Program-made: the position numbers and the translations under genes
DNA from: Tillus elongatus
Taxonomy: Eukaryota > Arthropoda > Insecta > Coleoptera > Cleridae
Reading direction: 5' to 3'
NCBI GenBank assembly: GCA_964006375.1
Contig: OZ023265.1
Span: 7,999,660 to 8,063,659 of the forward strand
Length of the DNA stretch: 64,000 bases
Part shown: positions 58,531-64,000 of the stretch, one piece after another
Numbering within the stretch: position 1 is the stretch's first letter
Layout: the number at the start of each line of letters is the position of its first letter
The notes under the pieces: generated by a model
The model's database searches: none
What the model was told of the DNA's origin: nothing
The model's input: only the letters and a program-made list of their open reading frames with translations

Positions 58531-59942
58531 AATCTTTTAAAGGTATTCACAGATGATGCGCTCACTACTGGAGAAGGCTGACTGCTAGACACTCGAATCG
58601 GAAGAAAGTTCTGCCGACAACGAACACTGAAAGCCTCCCTGGAAAGTTTGTGTTCGTGCCCAGAGAGACGACTATCAGAATTCCGAATAAACAGGGTGTC
58701 CAACGGTATTCCTGTAAAACCATGTAAGATACGATACGTGAAAATCAGGTAACTTCGTTCACGTCTCTCAGCAAATGATGTCATGCCCCAGGTTTGTAAC
58801 CTAACCTCGTAGCTAGGCCTGAGAATGCCATAAGGTAGTCGGCTTGCTGCTCGCTGCACTCTTTCCAGTCGGTCACCGTCTCTCGATAGGTCTGGGTAGC
58901 AAGCTGGCCCGCAATACCCCATTAGAGGTCTAATATATGTAGTGTATACAAGTTTAACACACTGAGGATTCATATGGTGAAAACACTTACAGATCATGTA
59001 CATAATACGATTTGCTTTGGAATAGATACTGGACACATGTACAGGCCAGGTCAAGTCTTCAGTCACGATGACTCCCAGATCGCTTTGCTGTTTCACCGTT
59101 GCAAGCTGGGTTCCGTTAATGTAGTATGGAATTTTGGGGTTATTTCTGCCAATATGCAACAGTGAACACTTGGAGACGTTGAGGGCAAGCAACCCTGACT
59201 TGCACCAATCCTCCAGCTTGAGCAGGTCTTCCTGAATATCACTGTGGTAAACGATGGGTCGTTGTATAACTTGATGTCGTCAACAAAAGAAGCACATTCA
59301 GATCTGATAAACAGCGGTAGATCTGGTGCATACCAGAAACAGCAGGGGGCCAAGGACTGAGCCTTGGGGAACATCACTCACCACAGGTCGGGGAGCGGAG
59401 TATGCACCCTTCACACGCACATAAAAAGTTTGGTTGCTCAGGAAAGATATAATACAGAAAAGTAGATCTCCAACAATTTCGCAAGATGACAGCCTTGCAC
59501 AAAGGAGCCTGAAAGATACTCGGTCAAATACTTTGGAGAAATCCAGGTAAACAACGTCGACAGGTCTCCTGATATCCACCAATCTTGTCCAGTGGTCAAC
59601 ACAGGTCAGTAAGTTGGTGAGTGTCGAGCGGCCGGGCGTAAAACCATGTTGGTTCAGCGGGATGATGTGGTTTTCAAGAAGAAACGTCTGCATGCTTTTA
59701 CGAATGATGGATTCCATAATTTTAGGTACTAAAGGTGTCAGACTTATTTGACGATAATTGGAAAGATCGTACCTGTCACCTTTCTTGACTATTCCAGTAA
59801 CATCTGCAGTCAGCCAGGATTGAGGCAAGATATTAGACGAAAAGAACATTGCATAATTATGGCGAGAGGAGTGACCAGCGCAGATCCACATATCTTCAGC
59901 ACTTGGGCAGTTATTCGGTCCGGGCCGGGTGAGAAATTTTCA
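58531..59942 (-). pseudogene. CR1-like non-LTR retrotransposon, RT and C-terminus
   Basis: Minus frames: LPQSWLTADVTGIVKKGDRY (59820), NYRQISLTPLVPKIMESIIR, LNQHGFTPGRSTLTNLLTCV, DVVYLDFSKVFDRVSFRLLC (first Asp, about 59540), SDVPQGSVLGPLLFLV (59345), then, after a frame change, ECASFVDDIKLYND (FVDD catalytic pair near 59290). The frame 59192-58497 gives LALNVSKCSLLHIGRNNPKI, SDLGVIVTEDLTWPVHVSSI, TTYIRPLMGYCGPACYPDLS, RLERVQRAASRLPYGIL and SSVNTFKR. These match CR1-group RT and tail. The last ~15 codons of that frame run into the MITE half-unit. The endonuclease is absent (5' truncated). Confidence 0.85.
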
Positions 59943-59947
59943 GAGAG

Positions 59948-59991
59948 ATTATTATTATTATTATTATTATTATTGTTGTTGTTGTTGTTGT
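59948..59991. repeat. (ATT)n(GTT)n microsatellite
   Basis: About nine ATT followed by about five GTT/TTG units. Confidence 0.95.
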
Positions 59992-60981
<990 letters not shown>

Positions 60982-61129
60982 TAAATTTATGAAATTTGGT
61001 GTACATTGTGTCTAATGTTATGTAAGTTTGTGTAACATAAATAAGATCTAACTGCTATGTTGGGTTTCCAAATTTCTGCTAACGTGCCCATTTTCTGAAA
61101 TAACCAGTGATACTATCTTAACTACATTG

Positions 61130-62118
61130 GGGTGTTACATGCTTGTTCAGATTTTGCCCCTATTTTGTTTCTTCTCCACATCAACAACCTCCTCCCTAGC
61201 ACATCCAACCCAGTTCACAATTACGCGGACGACCGCACCCTCCACTCAAATATACAATATTCTAAGCCTGTCTCCTTAGCCCAATTAGATGAGGATCGCA
61301 GACTCATGAAGGGTTCTGTCTCTGTGGATCTCCAAAAAAAAATACTAGACTGGGGAAGTAGAAATCTTGTACAATTCAACTCCACCAAATCTCAGTCATA
61401 AGAGAGATACACCACCTAGACCCATCACAATGAATAACCAAGTTATTCAAAGTAATGAGTCCTTTTCTCTTGTTGGCATTTCTGTGGATCGAAATCTCAA
61501 TTGGCACCAACATGTCACATCAATTGCAGAAGCGGCTACTACGAAATTAGGTTTCCTCTTCCAGGCTCGCAAATACCTTTCACCAACTAATCTCTATACC
61601 TTATATACTTCACAAATAAAGCCAAACCTCGAATACTGCTCCCACATCTGGGGTGCCGCTGCCGCTTCTACACTCACTATCCTGGACTCCATTCAGAAGA
61701 GATACGTCTCATCGGTGACCCTACCCTCACCAAAAGGTTGCCATCTCTTGCCCACCGACGTGCCGTTGGTGACCTCTATCTCTCTTTTATAGATATCTAC
61801 ACGGGCACTGCTCAGAGGAGCTCTTCCATAGTTCCTCCACATGCTGCCCTCAACAGATATACCAGGAGAACAGAGAGAATTCACCCTTTTACTGTCCAGG
61901 TCACCAGACATACAACATCTTGTTAAGCCCGCTCTTTTGTCCCGAGGACTTCCAAGTTGTCGAATTCCTTGCCGGCACATGTTTTTCCTTCTCCTCCGAA
62001 CCTCCAAACCTTCAAGTCCAGAATTAACAAGTTGCCTCTTTCCTGCTTGTCGACACCCACGGTACGATAGTATTTAGGCTGTAAGCCCTCGTGGTGTGTT
62101 GTTGAAATATAAAAAAAG
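61130..62118 (+). pseudogene. Family A copy A5: RT end and C-terminus
   Basis: 5'-truncated; begins near the PQGS region (CSDFAPILFLLHINNLLPST) and reads VHNYADDRTLHSNIQYSKPV (YADD kept, 61222), SLAQLDEDRRLMKGSVSVDL, NNQVIQSNESFSLVGISVDR (61430), NLNWHQHVTSIAEAATTKLG, FLFQARKYLSPTNLYTLYTS, NLEYCSHIWGAAAASTLTIL and RTSKLWNSL-type text in the last 150 bp. Frame changes at about 61330, 61400 and 61710. The 3' end is GTGTGTTGTTGAAATATAAA plus AAAAGG, followed at once by the R2-type fragment. Confidence 0.88.
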
Positions 62119-62400
62119 GAGAAATATCTTATCCTTGAGGATCTTCAGGCCCCCCAAGGCAGCATGCATGTAGGCATGAAATTATTTCATTGCAGCGTCG
62201 ATAATCAGTACGATGTTTACCAACTTGAGGTCCCATATAACTCTCAGTTCTCTCGCCAGGTCCAAGTATTTGGCTATTTTCCCTTTCCTTGCAATTCCCA
62301 TATTTTTTAGGCGATACAGCTATGTCAATTATTGCCACAGCTTTCTCGACTTCGTCCTAGTATAAGATATCTGGTCTGCTGTGCAATGAACTCAGATCAT
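62119..62400 (-). pseudogene. R2-type restriction-like endonuclease fragment
   Basis: Minus strand: SRPDILY*DEVEKAVAIIDI (62375-62320) then AVSPKKYGNCKEREN and, after a frame change, YLDLARELRVIWDLKLVNIV. RPDI..., an IIDIAV strand, K/E residues and the Y-L-D-L-A helix follow the restriction-like endonuclease pattern seen at 700-1100, but the sequence differs, so it belongs to another family. Only about 90 residues survive. Confidence 0.65.
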
Positions 62401-63162
62401 CCTTGGCTTTGTATGAAGATGACATTTATCACCGCAAGTTGTGTCTTTCAGTCAAATCATGGTGAGCATACAAACTATCAAAAATATTAAATTTAATATA
62501 AATATTCATTTTTAAAACTCATACAAATAAAAAGTTATTTATGCATCAGGCGTCACTGTGAGTTTTTCCGATCGAACTCAAACAAAATCAGTAAGGTCAT
62601 ATTTACATATTCTGAATAAGTAATATTCCAATATTCAAATACATAACATCAGCGTGAGCGCGACCTATCAGGGAGAAAAATACACTAAGACCCCGCGTGG
62701 ACTTTACGCATTACAACCCCCCACCCCTCCATTGGTAGTGTAGTAACGTGTCTGTAGTAGCAGGAGAGACACCGGGAGAGAGGCTGAAGGAGAGACATCA
62801 GGAGAGAGAAGGAGAGTACGGGATGTTGTCAGCAGGAGGGAAAAGGCGGAGTCTGTAGCAGGAAACTTGGACCGATCGATGAACGCCCCGCACAAATACA
62901 AGGTGATTTAAGTAACCCCTACGAGTTTAAGGGAAAAAACATAATTAAAATGTCTACAAATGTTGCGTCTCAAAATACTTTTAATTATGCATTTGCAGTT
63001 AAATAAATATATACAAAAATATTCAAAGAAGTTTTCTAGAAGAAACTAGAAAGACTGAGTAATTATTAAATGTCTAGATACAGTAAGTGGGTTATGGTAG
63101 AGTATTTTTGTAAGAATTTTTTCAATTATAATAACTCAATTTTCTTTTAATCTAAAATATTC
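62401..63162. other. Region without recognisable gene
   Basis: GGAGAGA-rich stretch at 62760-62820. TACAAGGTGATTTAAGTAAC at 62897 resembles a mariner-type end with no partner. A worn copy of the (TA)n-cored repeat end lies at 63073-63110 (GTAAGTGGGTTATGGTAG). Confidence 0.4.
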
Positions 63163-64000
63163 AATTTAATAATAATAATAATAATAATATTTATTCTGGC
63201 AAAAATTACACAGCCTTGTCAAACAAATACCAAATATAAGATTATAGAACTAAAATTGTGAAATAAACATCAAAAACAAACAAAAATACAAAAGACAAAA
63301 GAAACAAATTTACACACATAAAAAAAATGGCATCTTATGTTGTCTTTAGTGGCTCTACTCTATCCACTCAATGTCCATATTGAGGTATTCACTTAAAGAA
63401 TAAAATGCATACTTCATAAGAGTGTTTTTCACATTTCTCCTAAATTCTCGCTTATGTTTTGATCTTATATTCTGGGGGATTTTATTGAAGAACTTGACAC
63501 CCCAGCAATTCACCCCGGTTTCAGCTCTTTTTATTCTATGATCAGGAATGGATATGTTCTGTCTGCCTCGGGTACCATATTCGTGGTAATCACCGTTTTG
63601 GTTGTAGTCCTCTTGATGTTGGTAAGTATATAAGACACTTTCCAAAATATATGCTGAAAAGATGGTAAGTATGCCTGTCTTCGTGAATAAGGTTCTACAA
63701 CTTGTACGGCTGTCTACAGAACAGATTATTCTTACTGCAGCTTTCTGTTGCAGAAATATTTCAGACACTCCAGGGCTACTCCCCCATATTAGGATACCAT
63801 AGGTAGCCCTACTTTGGAAACATGCATGATAAGCTGTCAACACTGTCTGGTAATTACTGATGTTCATCAGACGCCTCAACAGATACAGACACGACGCCAA
63901 TGTGCCCTGGAGCTTTTCAATGTGCATTGACCAGCGAAAATCTGATTGTATATATACACCAAGAAATTTCACAGATTGTTTTTGTCTTGGTTGCGTTTGG
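63163..64000 (-). pseudogene. Jockey-like non-LTR retrotransposon 3' part, running off the window
   Basis: A 205-codon open minus frame (63972-63355) reads KFLGVYIQSDFRWSMHIEKL, QSRATYGILIWGSSPGVSEI, LQQKAAVRIICSVDSRTSCR, TLFTKTGILTIFSAYILESV, CWGVKFFNKIPQNIRSKHKR and YAFYSLSEYLNMDIEW, the thumb and C-terminal tail after the RT of Jockey/CR1-type elements. The frame ends with a stop at 63355. The 3' UTR runs to an (AAT)n tail at 63167-63190, which on the minus strand is (ATT)n, a common 3' tail. The upstream sequence at 63973-64000 still fits (QKQSV), so the RT body should lie beyond the right edge. It could be intact there; this part shows no stop. Confidence 0.82.

Overview
This window looks like repeat-dominated, non-coding nuclear DNA from an arthropod, most likely an insect; the species cannot be told from the sequence. 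The reasons are the mix of elements: DD41D (rosa-type) mariner transposons, Penelope-like retroelements (PLEs) with GIY-YIG endonucleases and hammerhead-like termini, Jockey/CR1/LOA/R2-type non-LTR retrotransposons, a hAT remnant, a solo LTR, tRNA-derived SINEs, a ~148-bp satellite and about eighteen long (TA)n tracts. I find no convincing host gene, rRNA gene or canonical tRNA gene, and every long protein signal belongs to a mobile element.

Layout. 1-3.1 kb holds an R2-type restriction-like-endonuclease remnant and a Jockey-like RT remnant, both minus strand. 3.9-6 kb holds (TA)n-cored repeats. 6-9 kb holds two decayed mariners back to back. 11.5-13.9 kb is a complete mariner with an intact 356-aa transposase and ~445-bp terminal inverted repeats. 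14.1-16 kb is a PLE with an inverted 5' tail. 16-20.7 kb is a satellite array broken by a hAT element (itself carrying a (TA)n-cored repeat) and by a second PLE. 20.7-21.5 kb is a solo LTR containing a SINE. 22.4-25.1 kb is the best copy of a non-LTR family with endonuclease and RT (family A below). 26.3-27.5 kb is a third PLE. 29-31.1 kb is a mariner with a SINE inside one arm. 32-34.3 kb is a chimeric, internally deleted and tandemly duplicated family A copy. 35-37 kb has a hammerhead motif and a duplicated repeat block. 37.7-40 kb is a LOA-like/family A chimera. 41-43.5 kb is another long-TIR mariner. 44.5-47 kb holds family A endonuclease and an L1/Tx1-like C-terminus. 47-49.6 kb holds three related repeat blocks. 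50.1-51 kb is a foldback element. 52.6-56.1 kb holds PLE and LOA-like fragments split by a mariner remnant. 58.4-60 kb is a CR1-like RT. 61-62.4 kb holds family A and R2-type fragments. A Jockey-like C-terminus runs off the right edge.

The most coherent candidate for something undescribed is a non-autonomous repeat family seen about 17 times. It has an end motif able to form a small hairpin (ACGCA-CTTGC-TGCGT), an inverted subterminal copy, and a central (TA)n tract. Its TA core has repeatedly received mariner insertions, so the two systems are physically entangled. Nothing here encodes an enzyme that obviously mobilises this family. All family assignments are from motif reading only; no database search was possible.
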